Source of the DNA: Fimbriimonadales bacterium
Lineage (GTDB): Bacteria; Armatimonadota; Fimbriimonadia; Fimbriimonadales; GBS-DC
NCBI GenBank assembly: GCA_025998675.1
Contig: AP024673.1
Span: forward strand, 1,019,221 to 1,083,220
Direction of reading: 5' to 3'
Length of the DNA: 64,000 nucleotides
Shown here: one piece after another, positions 17,788 through 26,646 of the stretch
Position numbering within the stretch: the stretch's first letter is position 1
Layout: each line of letters opens with the position of its first letter
Translations under genes and position numbers: made by a program
Notes under the pieces: model-generated
The model's database searches: none
Told to the model about the DNA's origin: nothing
What the model saw: only the letters and a program-made list of their open reading frames with translations

Positions 17788-19086
17788 ATGCGAATCCACT
17801 GCTTGCGCCTGCGGGTGTTCTGTGTCGGGCTGCTGCTGGCGGCGGCGTTGCTTGCCTGCTCCCAGAGCCAGCGGCTCACTGAACAGCAGCGCGCGGAGGT
17901 GTTCCAGTTCGTATGGGAGGAGGTGCGCCGCTCGCACTACGACCCGAAACTGGGCGGGGTGGATTGGGACGCCATGCGCGCGAAGTACGAACCTCAGGCG
18001 CGCGCCGCCGCAGACGACAACGCCTTCTACGCCGTGCTGAACGCGATGCTCGGCGAGCTGAAGCAGTCGCATTTCGGCGTGATTCCGCCCGGCGCATTTG
18101 TGGCGCAGGAGGAGGCGCGCACGCGCATTGGCGACGGCGAGCTGGGGCTGACCGTGCAGCTGGTTGAGGGCGCGCCGCTGATCGTGCGCGTGCGCGACGG
18201 CTCGCCCGCCGCACGCGCGGGCGTTCCCCCAGGCGCGGAGTTGCTCGCTATCGACGACCTGCCCGCTGCGCGGATTCTCGAACGCATCCGCGCGCGCAAA
18301 CTGCCCGAAGTTGAGGAGCGGTTCGAAGTGTACCTGGCGTTCCGCGCGTATCTCAGCGGGCGTGTGGGCAGCGAGGTCGCCCTGCGCTATCGCGACCTCG
18401 ACGGCATGGAGCGCACCGCTACGCTCACACGTGCGGCGGCGTCGGGCGAGCGCGTGCAGTTCGGATTGCTGCCCGAACTGCGTGTGCGCATCGAGAGCCG
18501 AATCCTGCCGGGCAATATCGGCTACCTCGCGTTCAACGCCTTCATGCCGCCCGTGATGCGCGAGCTGCCCGCCCGCCTGCGCGAGCTGAAAGACACCCGC
18601 GGGCTGATTATCGACCTGCGCGAGAACATCGGCGGCATCGGGCTGATGGCGGGCGGCGTCGCGGGCTATCTGCTGCCGCGCGAGACCCCGCTGGGCATCA
18701 TGCGCCTGCGCGACGGCACTTTCGGCATCGTCGCCTATCCTCAACAGCCTCAATACCGCCAGCCTGTGGTCGTGCTGGTGGACGAGTTCTCGGTCAGCAC
18801 CGCCGAGATACTCGCCGCAGGCTTGCAGGAAACCAGACGCGCGGTCATTATTGGACGCCCCACGCCTGGCAAGGCGCTCCCATCCAAGATTGTCGCCCTG
18901 CCGCATGGCGGCTACCTGCAGTGCGTGCTGGCGGACTACGAGACGGCGCGCAAGCGGCGAATCGAGGGCGCAGGCGTGCAACCCGACCTTCCGATCGACC
19001 TCACTCGCGAGGCGTTCCGCAACACGCGCGACCCCGTGCTGCAGCAGGCAGCGGCGTATCTTTTGAAGCAGTTGAGTGCGCGGTGA
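17788..19086 (+). CDS. S41-family C-terminal processing protease, lipoprotein
   Basis: A 432-residue exported serine protease. The N-terminus MRIHCLRLRVFCVGLLLAAALLAC has a lipobox (LLAC), so it should be lipid-anchored. A PDZ-like region (IVRVRDGSPAARAGVPPGA, about 132-150) precedes the tail-specific protease core. The catalytic Ser is in FSVSTAEI near 336 and the general-base Lys in TPGKAL near 360. It may process envelope proteins at their C-termini; the substrate is unknown. The promoter fixes the start at 17788 (6-nt gap, no Shine-Dalgarno); the upstream GTG at 17767 overlaps the promoter. It converges with mltG. Confidence 0.9.
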   Translation: MRIHCLRLRVFCVGLLLAAALLACSQSQRLTEQQRAEVFQFVWEEVRRSHYDPKLGGVDWDAMRAKYEPQARAAADDNAFYAVLNAMLGELKQSHFGVIPPGAFVAQEEARTRIGDGELGLTVQLVEGAPLIVRVRDGSPAARAGVPPGAELLAIDDLPAARILERIRARKLPEVEERFEVYLAFRAYLSGRVGSEVALRYRDLDGMERTATLTRAAASGERVQFGLLPELRVRIESRILPGNIGYLAFNAFMPPVMRELPARLRELKDTRGLIIDLRENIGGIGLMAGGVAGYLLPRETPLGIMRLRDGTFGIVAYPQQPQYRQPVVVLVDEFSVSTAEILAAGLQETRRAVIIGRPTPGKALPSKIVALPHGGYLQCVLADYETARKRRIEGAGVQPDLPIDLTREAFRNTRDPVLQQAAAYLLKQLSAR

Positions 19087-19093
19087 GTTGTCC

Positions 19094-20095
19094 TCAGCGC
19101 CCCCGAATCTCGCGAATCGCTTGCAGATGCTCCGTGTAGGTGCGCGAGAAGCGGTGGTAGCCGTTCGCCTGCGCCACATAGAACAGGTAGTCGGTCTGCT
19201 CTGGCGCGAGCGCGGCGCGAATGCTTGCCAGCCCCGGATTGGCGATGGGTCCGGGCGGCAATCCGCGATTGCGATAGGTGTTGTACGCCGACTCGTGGCG
19301 CAGGTCTTTATAGAGGACGCGCTCCTTCCAGTAGCCCATCCCATACAGCACCGTCGCGTCAATCTGCAACGGCATGTTAATCCGCAGCCGATTGTAGATG
19401 ACTGACGCCACACGCGGGCGTTCGTCGTCGTGCAACACCTCTTTCTCAATCATCGAGGCGATGGTGAGCAGTTCGTGCAGGCTCAAGCCGCGCTGCTCCA
19501 TCGCCTGTCGGTACGGCAGGTAGACCTGCTGGCGCGTCGCGCGCAACATTGTGCGGATGGCTTGCTCCGCGCCTGTGCCCGGCGGCAGGCGGTAGGTGCT
19601 GGGGAACAGATACCCTTCCAGATGCAGGGTTTCGGGCAGCGGCATGTCGATGTCCTGAAATCGCTGGGGCGTGCGGCACAGCGTTAGGAACTCCTCTCGG
19701 TCCGCAATCCCGCGCTCGTGCAGGCGTTCGGCGACTCGCGCCAGTGTCCAGCCTTCGGGGATAGTGACCCAGTTGCGCGTGAAGCGTTCATGCACGAGGA
19801 TATCGGCGATTTCGAACAGACTCTGGTTCGGGCTGAACTCGTAGTCGCCCGCGGCGGCGGTCGGCTTGCCCCGCCAGCGCAGCAGCAGGGTGAGCAGGCG
19901 CGGGTTGCGGATGAGCTGGCGCTGGTGGAGGCGTTGCGCGAGGGCGTCGGCGTCCATCGGCGCACGCAGGCGCACCAGCTGGGGCTGAAACGCGCGGCTC
20001 ACAGGGCACGTCTGTGAATAAAACCATCCGCCTGCGCCAGCCGCCAGAAGCAGCAGCGTACCGAGCAGCCCAAGCCACACCCAACGCCTGCGCAT
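19094..20095 (-). CDS. mltG: Endolytic murein transglycosylase MltG
   Basis: A 333-residue YceG-family protein. One membrane helix (about 8-25) is followed by a LysM-like region (ANG-type FYSQTCPVSRAFQPQLVRL) and the catalytic domain. The catalytic Glu is in LLTIASMIEKEV near 216, with RPRVASVIYNRL following, both diagnostic. It cleaves nascent glycan strands and sets glycan length near the PBPs. The ATG lies 4 nt after the DUF3054 stop, so it is coupled to that gene. Its presence complements PBP1A, PBP2 and DapF in the same window, but it is not in one operon with them. Confidence 0.92.
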   Translation of the reverse strand: MRRRWVWLGLLGTLLLLAAGAGGWFYSQTCPVSRAFQPQLVRLRAPMDADALAQRLHQRQLIRNPRLLTLLLRWRGKPTAAAGDYEFSPNQSLFEIADILVHERFTRNWVTIPEGWTLARVAERLHERGIADREEFLTLCRTPQRFQDIDMPLPETLHLEGYLFPSTYRLPPGTGAEQAIRTMLRATRQQVYLPYRQAMEQRGLSLHELLTIASMIEKEVLHDDERPRVASVIYNRLRINMPLQIDATVLYGMGYWKERVLYKDLRHESAYNTYRNRGLPPGPIANPGLASIRAALAPEQTDYLFYVAQANGYHRFSRTYTEHLQAIREIRGR

Positions 20096-20099
20096 GCCG

Positions 20100-20483
20100 T
20101 TAGACCTGTGTCGGACGCGCCCCACCGCGTGTGCGGCGCAGCCCGTAGGCAATCAGGCGCGGAAGCCCCGTATACAGCGCGACGCCCGCCAGCGAGATGA
20201 CCCAGAACACGGGGCTAATCGTCCCAAATAGCCCGCGCCCAATCCACCAGTTGCGCAGCATTATCCCCAGCGTCACGCCCAGCGCCCACGCCGCAGGCAG
20301 CGCCCACTTCGCGGGACGCGCACGATACACCCCCGTCAGCAGCGCCGCCGCGAACCAACCCAGCACAAACGGCAACAGGTTGCGCTGCAGCCCAAACTCG
20401 TCCAGTGTGCCATGACTGCGCAGCCCCGTCAGCACAAACAGGCTCAGCGCCAGCGCGTCAATCGCCATCCAGCCCCAACGCAT
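20100..20483 (-). CDS. DUF3054 membrane protein
   Basis: A 127-residue protein with four hydrophobic helices. The start AIDALALSLFVLTGLRSHG and LPFVLGWFAAALLTG match the DUF3054 pattern (GRRSH motif, then a PF.(V/A)G.. helix). The function is unknown. The ATG is 6 nt behind a TATCCT box that lies just 5 nt before the histidine-kinase stop codon, giving a leaderless start. It forms a two-gene unit with mltG. Confidence 0.8.
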   Translation of the reverse strand: MRWGWMAIDALALSLFVLTGLRSHGTLDEFGLQRNLLPFVLGWFAAALLTGVYRARPAKWALPAAWALGVTLGIMLRNWWIGRGLFGTISPVFWVISLAGVALYTGLPRLIAYGLRRTRGGARPTQV

Positions 20484-20489
20484 GGCATG

Positions 20490-20495
20490 AGGATA
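20490..20495 (-). promoter_or_regulatory. -10 box TATCCT of the DUF3054-mltG unit
   Basis: GGGTATCCT, six bases, ATG at 20483 on the minus strand. Leaderless spacing. Confidence 0.5.
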
Positions 20496-20499
20496 CCCG

Positions 20500-22539
20500 C
20501 TACGGCGTCCTGCGGGGCGGGCGCGGCGGCTCCAGACGCGGGAAATAGACGCTGAAGCATGTGCCCTTGCCGACCTCCGTGCGCACTTCGATATGCCCCC
20601 CCAATTGTTGCACCGCACCCTGCACCGCCGCCAGCCCCATGCCCGTCCCCTGTCCCATCGGCTTGGTCGTGTAGAACGGCTCGAAGATGTGCGGCAGCAC
20701 CTCAGGCGGGATGCCTGTGCCTGTATCTTCCACCTCCAGCAGCACATAGCGCCCGTTCGGGATACTATGGGCGCGTGTACGACGCAGGGTTTTGTTGCTC
20801 AGGCGCAGGGTGATGGTTCCGCCGCCGGGCATCGCATCGCGTGCATTCACCACTAGATTCAGCACAATCTGCAACAGCAGGTTTGGGTCGGCAGAGACCT
20901 GCCACAGATCAGTCGTCGGGTGCGTCCGAAGACGAATGTTCTCAGGCAGCACGCGGCTCAGAATGTCTTTTGTGCCCTCCAGCCACTGCCCTAAGTTCAT
21001 CGGGGCAGGCTGAATCACCTGTCGCCGCGCGTATGCCAGCAGTTGTTTGTTCAGGTCAGCCGCGCGCGCCGACGCCGTCTGAATGCCCTCCAGATAGCGC
21101 TGCACCGTCTCGTCCTGCACGCGCCCGCGCGCCAGCTCCGCATAGCCCATCACCGCGGTCAGCACATTGTTGAAATCGTGCGCAATCCCGCCCGCCAGCC
21201 TGCCGATGCTTTCCAGACGATAGGCGCGGTCTAACTCTTGTTGCAGGCGGCGCATCTCCGTGATGTCGGTCTGCACGCCCCAGAGGCGGATAAGCTTCCC
21301 ATTCTCGATTACCCCGGTGATGCTGTTCAAAAATACGCGCTCTGCGCTGCCCGGCAGCTTCTCGACGGAGACCAGCCCTTCGATTCGATAGTTGTGTTCC
21401 GCAAGCGTTCTGACCAGTGCAAGAATCTTTTCGTCTGTGGCGTCCAGCAGCGCCGATAGCGACGCGCCCACAAGCAACTCTGGGGTCTCATGACCGAACT
21501 TGCGCGCATAGGCGCGATTACACTCTGCCAGGTACGCCCGCGCGAAGATTTGTTCAATCTGTTGTTCAACGGGCAAGCGTATGTCGATAGGCTCGCGCAT
21601 ATCCAGCCGCCAGATTGCCTCGTTCGCATGTTCTACAAAGTGGCGGTAGCGCGCTTCGCTTGCCTCCAGCGCGCGCTGGGTGCGGATGAGCTCGGTTATA
21701 TCGCGGAAAACGCCCCACATCCCATACAGATAGCCGTTGTCGACAATCCCCTGATAACTGCAAAGATGGCAGATGTCTTTCCCATGCAGGTTTTCGGTAC
21801 GAATCCAGTTGCTCAAACGATAGCCGTTGAGAATGAACTGGCAAATCATCTCGCGATTGAGCGGATTTTCTGGGGATACACGCTCGCGCATGAAAGTCCC
21901 GGTGAGTTCATCCGGGCGATGGACGCCCCATTCACGGCAATACGCCAGATTGCACTCCGCCAGATAGCTGCGCTCAAAGATCAGGTCAATCTGCTCTTCC
22001 ACAGGCAACTGCACAGGAATCGGGCCGGTCATCATATTGCGCCAGATGGCTTCGCTGGAGAGCTGAATAAACGCCTGATAACGGCTGTGGCTGAGTTCCA
22101 GTTCCTGTTGCGCACGCACACGGTCAGTAATGTCAAAACAGATGAGATGCACAACAGGGCGCCGGCGTAACCGAACCAGTGTGTAGTGCGCCTCGACGAT
22201 GCGCACCTCGTTTGCGTAGACATTCTGTCTGGAGACGCGTACCCCGTACTGATTTTTCTCCACAAGCGCACGAAGATCGCGCTGCCAGCGCATCCCCTCG
22301 GCGCAGATACAATCGATGTGCCCCTGCTGGATAATCTGTTCCCCGTAGAATCGGCGGGCAGCGGCGTTGGCAGCAAACACCGCACCCGTCTCCAGGTCCA
22401 GAAGTAGCTGCGGGATTTCGCTCTCATGGAAGAGCTGAGCGCCCCACTCCTGCACCTCGAGCGTGTGTTCCAGCTCCGCGATGCGCCGCTTGAGCAGCTC
22501 ATTCTCCGATTGCAGCCACTCCAGCCGGTGTTTCTCCAT
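20500..22539 (-). CDS. Orphan multi-PAS sensor histidine kinase
   Basis: A 679-residue soluble kinase with no membrane segment. A short coiled coil (1-35) is followed by a PAS domain (about 38-150). Two more PAS blocks follow that are duplicates of each other: EAIWRNMMTGPIPVQLPVEEQ and EAIWRLDMREPIDIRLPVEQQ, each continuing IF(E/A)R(S/A)YLAECN. The HisKA phospho-acceptor is in GGIAHDFNNVLTAVMGYAEL near 453. The HATPase has N-box NLVVNARDAM, DTGTGIPPE and GTGMGLAAV. The sequence type resembles NtrB-like kinases. No response regulator is adjacent, so its partner is elsewhere. AGGGGG precedes the ATG. Confidence 0.9.
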   Translation of the reverse strand: MEKHRLEWLQSENELLKRRIAELEHTLEVQEWGAQLFHESEIPQLLLDLETGAVFAANAAARRFYGEQIIQQGHIDCICAEGMRWQRDLRALVEKNQYGVRVSRQNVYANEVRIVEAHYTLVRLRRRPVVHLICFDITDRVRAQQELELSHSRYQAFIQLSSEAIWRNMMTGPIPVQLPVEEQIDLIFERSYLAECNLAYCREWGVHRPDELTGTFMRERVSPENPLNREMICQFILNGYRLSNWIRTENLHGKDICHLCSYQGIVDNGYLYGMWGVFRDITELIRTQRALEASEARYRHFVEHANEAIWRLDMREPIDIRLPVEQQIEQIFARAYLAECNRAYARKFGHETPELLVGASLSALLDATDEKILALVRTLAEHNYRIEGLVSVEKLPGSAERVFLNSITGVIENGKLIRLWGVQTDITEMRRLQQELDRAYRLESIGRLAGGIAHDFNNVLTAVMGYAELARGRVQDETVQRYLEGIQTASARAADLNKQLLAYARRQVIQPAPMNLGQWLEGTKDILSRVLPENIRLRTHPTTDLWQVSADPNLLLQIVLNLVVNARDAMPGGGTITLRLSNKTLRRTRAHSIPNGRYVLLEVEDTGTGIPPEVLPHIFEPFYTTKPMGQGTGMGLAAVQGAVQQLGGHIEVRTEVGKGTCFSVYFPRLEPPRPPRRTP

Positions 22540-22702
22540 AAGACCCCCTTGGTAAATATTTTGGCAACGGCAGACCATTTCCTGCTGATTATTGGCTTGG
22601 GAAACCGTTTTTGACAGGCGATTCTATAGAGAGCGCTCCTCGTCAGGCAGGAATCGCGTGGGCACGGGGCGAATCTTTCTCCACCCACAGGAGGGCGTTC
22701 TT

Positions 22703-23806
22703 ATGCTGAAATTTGCGTCGGCTGATCAGTTGCTGGATATTTGCTACGAGCGCGATGCCTCGGACATTCACATCGTGCCGAACGAGCCTGCGACGCTGCG
22801 GCTCCATGGGCGACTGGTGCGACTGGAGGAGTACGGTGAACTCAGTCCGTCCGACACGGAGCGGTTATTCCGTGAGGTGGCGCCCCCGCGCGCGATTCAC
22901 GAGCTGGAGCGCGTGCGCACCGCCGACTTCGGCTACACCCACTCCAAAGCGCGATTCCGCGTCGCCGCCTACTACGAAAAAGGCTCCATCGCGATTAACT
23001 TCCGCTTAATCCCCTACCGCCTGCGCAGCTTCGAGGAGATTGGGCTGCCCGAAACGGTCAAGCGGCTGCTGCATCTGCCGCGCGGGCTGGTGCTGGTCAC
23101 GGGCCCCACAGGTTCTGGCAAGACCACCACGCTGGCGACGATGATTGACTATATCAACGCCAACCGTGAGACGCACATCGTGACCGTTGAAGACCCCATC
23201 GAGTATTTCCACAACGCGAAGAAATCGGTCATCAGCCAGCGCGAGGTGGGCGTCGATGTGCCCAGCTTTGACGAGGGCGTCGTGCGCGCGATGCGTATGG
23301 ACCCCGATGTAATCCTGGTGGGCGAGATGCGTGACCTCAAGACGATTCAAGCGGCGATTACCGCCGCCGAGACGGGACACCTGGTGTTTGCCACCGTCCA
23401 CACTACCGGCGCGGCGCGCACGGTGGAGCGAATCGTCGATGTGTTCCCCCACGAACAACAGGAGCAGATTCGCGTGCAGCTCAGCACGAACCTCGTCGCC
23501 ATCATCTCGCAGTTGCTGTTGCCTCGCGCCGACCGACCGGGGCGCGTCGCCGCGTTCGAGATTATGTATGTCACGCCCGCCATCGGGCATATGATTCGCG
23601 AGCGCAAGATTCACAGCATCGAGTCGGCGATTCAGACAGGGCAACAACTCGGCATGATTTCGCTGGACAACCACCTGATGTTCCTGTACCAGCACAAGCT
23701 GATTACGCGCGAGGAGATGTACCGCGTGGCGCAGAACCCTGAAGACATCGCGGCGCGGTTGGGCGAGCAGCTGCCCGAAACGGCGATGGCGCGACAGGCA
23801 GTGTAG
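22703..23806 (+). CDS. pilT: Type IV pilus retraction ATPase PilT
   Basis: A 367-residue hexameric ATPase that drives pilus retraction and twitching motility. The N-terminal PAS-like domain is followed by the RecA core: Walker A GPTGSGKTTTLATM near 135, the Asp box EDPIEYFH, Walker B ILVGEMRDLKTIQAAITAAE and the His box LVFATVHTTGAART. The C-terminal AIGHMIRERK corresponds to the AIRNLIRE motif that marks PilT over PilB. AGGAGG is 8 nt before the ATG. The SDR gene follows 3 nt later. It would act on pilins such as the one at 9.3 kb, though no pilus assembly genes are near. Confidence 0.93.
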   Translation: MLKFASADQLLDICYERDASDIHIVPNEPATLRLHGRLVRLEEYGELSPSDTERLFREVAPPRAIHELERVRTADFGYTHSKARFRVAAYYEKGSIAINFRLIPYRLRSFEEIGLPETVKRLLHLPRGLVLVTGPTGSGKTTTLATMIDYINANRETHIVTVEDPIEYFHNAKKSVISQREVGVDVPSFDEGVVRAMRMDPDVILVGEMRDLKTIQAAITAAETGHLVFATVHTTGAARTVERIVDVFPHEQQEQIRVQLSTNLVAIISQLLLPRADRPGRVAAFEIMYVTPAIGHMIRERKIHSIESAIQTGQQLGMISLDNHLMFLYQHKLITREEMYRVAQNPEDIAARLGEQLPETAMARQAV

Positions 23807-23809
23807 ACC

Positions 23810-24601
23810 ATGCGCTTCCGCAATCGGGTCGTCTGGATTACAGGCGCGTCGTCGGGCATCGGCGAGGCGCTGACATATGCGTTCCACCGCGAAGGGGCGC
23901 ATCTGATTCTCACCGCTCGCCGCCGCGACCGACTCGAAGCCGTGCGCGACGCCTGCGCCGGGCAGGGCAAAATCCTGCTGCTGCCCTTCGACCTGACCGA
24001 CATCGATTGCCATCCGACGATGGTCGGTGCGGCGATTGAACACTTCGGGCAGGTAGACATCCTCGTGAACAACGCAGGCGTCTCGCAACGCTCGCTCGTG
24101 CTGGAGACCGACTTCAGCGTCGATCGGCGCATTATGGAGATTAACTACTTCAGCGTCGTCTCGCTCACGAAGACGGTTTTGCCCTACATGATCGAGCGCG
24201 GCGGGGGGCAGATTGCGGTGGTGAGCAGTCTGCTGGGTAAGTTCAGCACACCTCTGCGCTCGGCGTACTGCGCCTCCAAACACGCGCTGCACGGCTACTT
24301 CGACGCGCTGCGGGCGGAAGTGTACGACAAAAACATCCGCATCACGCTCATCTGCCCCGGGTTTGTGCGCACGGAGGTCTCGATGCACGCGCTGCGCGGC
24401 GACGGACAGGAACACGGGCGCATGGACGACACGATTCAGAAGGGCATGCCCGCCGAAGTGTGCGCCCGCCACATCCTGAACGCCCTGCACCGGCGCAAAG
24501 AGGAGGTCTCTATCGCCCGCTACGAGAAGATTGCCCTGTACCTGAAGCGGTTCGCGCCGGGACTGTTGTCGAAGCTCATTCGTCGCGCGAAGGTGGCATA
24601 A
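23810..24601 (+). CDS. Short-chain dehydrogenase/reductase
   Basis: A 263-residue classical SDR. The cofactor motif is TGASSGIGEA (about 10-19), followed by NNAGVSQRS near 88 and the catalytic set Ser (VVSSLLGKF), Tyr and Lys in YCASKHALHGY near 155. The basic residues TARRRDRL after the second strand suggest NADP. The C-terminus is basic with a hydrophobic stretch, like DHRS7-type enzymes that sit on membranes. The substrate is unknown. It starts 3 nt after the pilT stop and is likely co-transcribed, though no functional link is evident. A strong hairpin follows its stop. Confidence 0.85.
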   Translation: MRFRNRVVWITGASSGIGEALTYAFHREGAHLILTARRRDRLEAVRDACAGQGKILLLPFDLTDIDCHPTMVGAAIEHFGQVDILVNNAGVSQRSLVLETDFSVDRRIMEINYFSVVSLTKTVLPYMIERGGGQIAVVSSLLGKFSTPLRSAYCASKHALHGYFDALRAEVYDKNIRITLICPGFVRTEVSMHALRGDGQEHGRMDDTIQKGMPAEVCARHILNALHRRKEEVSIARYEKIALYLKRFAPGLLSKLIRRAKVA

Positions 24602-24607
24602 ATGAGG

Positions 24608-24638
24608 CAGCGCCGGGAAGTGGGCGTTCCCGGCGCTG
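24608..24638. terminator. 12-bp hairpin between convergent genes
   Basis: CAGCGCCGGGAA pairs perfectly with TTCCCGGCGCTG across a 7-base loop, 6 nt after the SDR stop codon. No T-run follows on either strand, so it is probably a Rho-assisted or bidirectional stop rather than a textbook intrinsic terminator. Confidence 0.55.
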
Positions 24639-24673
24639 TGGGTGTAGGGCGCGTGCGTGGGAGGGATGAAAAG

Positions 24674-24868
24674 CTATTCGTGCGCCTGCTGGAGACACTG
24701 GGCGAATCGACGCCCCGCTTCGTCGATTCGCGCCAGCGTCTCACTGAGCGCGACCTGCGCCCCGCTTCGCAAGTCGCGCCCGGCAGGAGGAGGTACAGGC
24801 ATGCGAAGTCGAACCACTCCCAATCCCCCATGCGCGGCTTCCTGTAGCCTCTGTTCACGCGGCGTCAT
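24674..24868 (-). CDS. Small hypothetical protein (64 residues)
   Basis: It starts at an ATG overlapping the end of the upstream small gene by 14 nt in another frame and reads MTPREQRLQEAAHGG..., ending in an amphipathic helix (SETLARIDEAGRRFAQCLQQ). Codon choice is like that of neighbouring genes. Overlapping longer open frames on both strands look like shadows. The family is not recognised; the call rests on context and composition only. Confidence 0.45.
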   Translation of the reverse strand: MTPREQRLQEAAHGGLGVVRLRMPVPPPAGRDLRSGAQVALSETLARIDEAGRRFAQCLQQAHE

Positions 24869-25079
24869 CCCAATCCTCACTGCCTTTAGACAGCTCCACG
24901 CGCTTGGCAGGTTCCGCAGACCCATAATCCCAGTTGTCGCAATCGAGCCTGCGGCAATATAGCATTCGTTGAATCCGCCCATCCGCCATCTCCACATCCG
25001 CTATATCTGCGAAGCGGCAGCGGGTACATAACTCAGGTTCCAGAAGGCGCACGACCTTCAATTCGCGCTTGGACATCAT
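24855..25079 (-). CDS. Small cysteine-rich, probably metal-binding protein
   Basis: A 74-residue protein. CTRC near 18 and C-x4-DC near 42-47 (LYCRRLDCDNWD) could form a zinc or iron site. The rest is acidic. The ATG is preceded by GAGG. GCCGATAAT occurs 51-58 nt upstream on the same strand, a word also found before flagellin. A second small gene overlaps its end. The function is unknown. Confidence 0.6.
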   Translation of the reverse strand: MMSKRELKVVRLLEPELCTRCRFADIADVEMADGRIQRMLYCRRLDCDNWDYGSAEPAKRVELSKGSEDWDDAA

Positions 25080-25215
25080 CCCGACCTCATCGTGTGATTT
25101 TTTCGGAAGGCGTTGCCCACCGAAGGCTATTATCGGCTATTGGACTGCAGGAATGCAGGGGGCGGTTCCGAATATTATTGCGGGTTTTTACTTCCCAGGA
25201 GGTACGATTCGGACG

Positions 25216-26646
25216 ATGAGCGCTCCAGAGATTCGGTTTGGTACAGAGGGCTGGCGCGGTGTGATTGCGGACGATTTCACGGTGGCGAATGTGCGGTTGG
25301 TGGCGCACGCGCTGGCGCGTCATTTGAAAGAGGCGCAGCCGCCGGGCGAGGGTGTGCTGGTCGCGTATGATTGCCGCGCGCTGTCGGAGGTGTTTGCGCA
25401 GGCGGCGGCGCAGGCGCTGGGCAGCTACGGGTTCCCTGTGTTCCTTGCGCCGCGCCCCGTGTCGTCGCCCGCCGCGGCGCACGCGGTCATCAAGCGCGGC
25501 ATGCAGGGCGCGGTGATGTTCACCGCCAGCCATAACCCACCCATCTTTCACGGCATCAAGTTCAAGCCCCATTACGGCGGCGCGGCGCTGACCGACATCA
25601 CGCAGAGCATCGAACGCCAGCTGGCCGCGCTGCTGCCCGACTACGAACGCTACACACAGCCCGTCAGCGACGCGCCCGAACCGCATACGCTGGACCCCGT
25701 GCCCGACTACCTCGAACATGTGCATCAGTTCATCCGTGTGGACGAACTGTACGAAGCGCCCTATCGCGTGGTCACGGACGCCATGCACGGCTCAGGCGCA
25801 GGCTACCTCAAAGCGTTGATTGCCCGCCTGGGCATGGAGGTCCACGCCCTGCGCGAGGAGCGCAATCCCTACTTCGGCGGCGTGAATCCTGAACCGATTC
25901 CGCAGAACCTGCAGCCGCTACTGCAGGCGGTCAAGCACCTCAAAGCGCACATTGGCATCGCCGTCGACGGCGACGGCGACCGAATCGGCGCGGTGGACGA
26001 ACACGGCAACTTTGTCGACAGCCACCGAATCTTCGCGATTACCCTGCGCCACCTGATTGAACGGCGCGGCAAAACAGGCGCGGTGGTCAAAACCTTCTCC
26101 GTGAGCCAGATGATCGACGCCCTCTGCACACACTACAACCTGCCGTTGAGCATCACCCCCATCGGCTTCAAGTTCATCGTGGAAAAGATGCTCGCGGGCG
26201 GGGTGCTGATGGGCGGCGAGGAGAGCGGCGGCATCGGCATCACGGACTACATGGTCGAACGCGACGGCGTGATGATGGGCATGCTGCTGCTGGAGGCGAT
26301 GGCGACCTCTGGCAAGACCCTCTCCGAACTGGTGGACGAGGTGTTCGCGATTACGGGACCGTATCACTACCATCGAATCGACGCGCATTTCGAGCGCGAG
26401 CAGATGCCTGCCCTGCGCGAGCAGCTCAAAACGCTGGAGCTGACGCAGGTTCTAAACACGCCCGTAGCGCGACGCGACACGCTGGATGGCATCAAGCACA
26501 TTCTGGAGGACGGGAGCTGGGTGCTGATGCGCGCGTCGGGCACGGAGCCGGTGGTGCGTATCTACGCGGAGGCGCGCACGCCCGATGGGGCGCGCCACCT
26601 CGCGGAAGAGGGGCACTTCACCCTGAAGCGGTTAATCGGGGCGTAA
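25216..26646 (+). CDS. Phosphoglucomutase/phosphomannomutase family protein
   Basis: A 476-residue alpha-D-phosphohexomutase. The phosphoserine loop TASHNPP is near 106, the metal loop DGDGDRIG near 251, the sugar loop GGEESGG near 334 and the phosphate loop RASGTEPVVRIYAEA near 435; all are intact. It interconverts hexose-1- and hexose-6-phosphates (glucose or mannose; the sequence does not decide which). AGGAGG lies 12 nt before the ATG, a longer gap than usual here; the frame is open upstream. Its stop codon TAA is the first three bases of the mobile-like repeat that follows. Confidence 0.9.
   Translation: MSAPEIRFGTEGWRGVIADDFTVANVRLVAHALARHLKEAQPPGEGVLVAYDCRALSEVFAQAAAQALGSYGFPVFLAPRPVSSPAAAHAVIKRGMQGAVMFTASHNPPIFHGIKFKPHYGGAALTDITQSIERQLAALLPDYERYTQPVSDAPEPHTLDPVPDYLEHVHQFIRVDELYEAPYRVVTDAMHGSGAGYLKALIARLGMEVHALREERNPYFGGVNPEPIPQNLQPLLQAVKHLKAHIGIAVDGDGDRIGAVDEHGNFVDSHRIFAITLRHLIERRGKTGAVVKTFSVSQMIDALCTHYNLPLSITPIGFKFIVEKMLAGGVLMGGEESGGIGITDYMVERDGVMMGMLLLEAMATSGKTLSELVDEVFAITGPYHYHRIDAHFEREQMPALREQLKTLELTQVLNTPVARRDTLDGIKHILEDGSWVLMRASGTEPVVRIYAEARTPDGARHLAEEGHFTLKRLIGA

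Noticed and set aside
24602-24847. 81-codon + strand frame after the SDR gene
   Set aside because: It begins within the SDR stop and contains the 12-bp hairpin; no ribosome site; the minus-strand small genes fit better.
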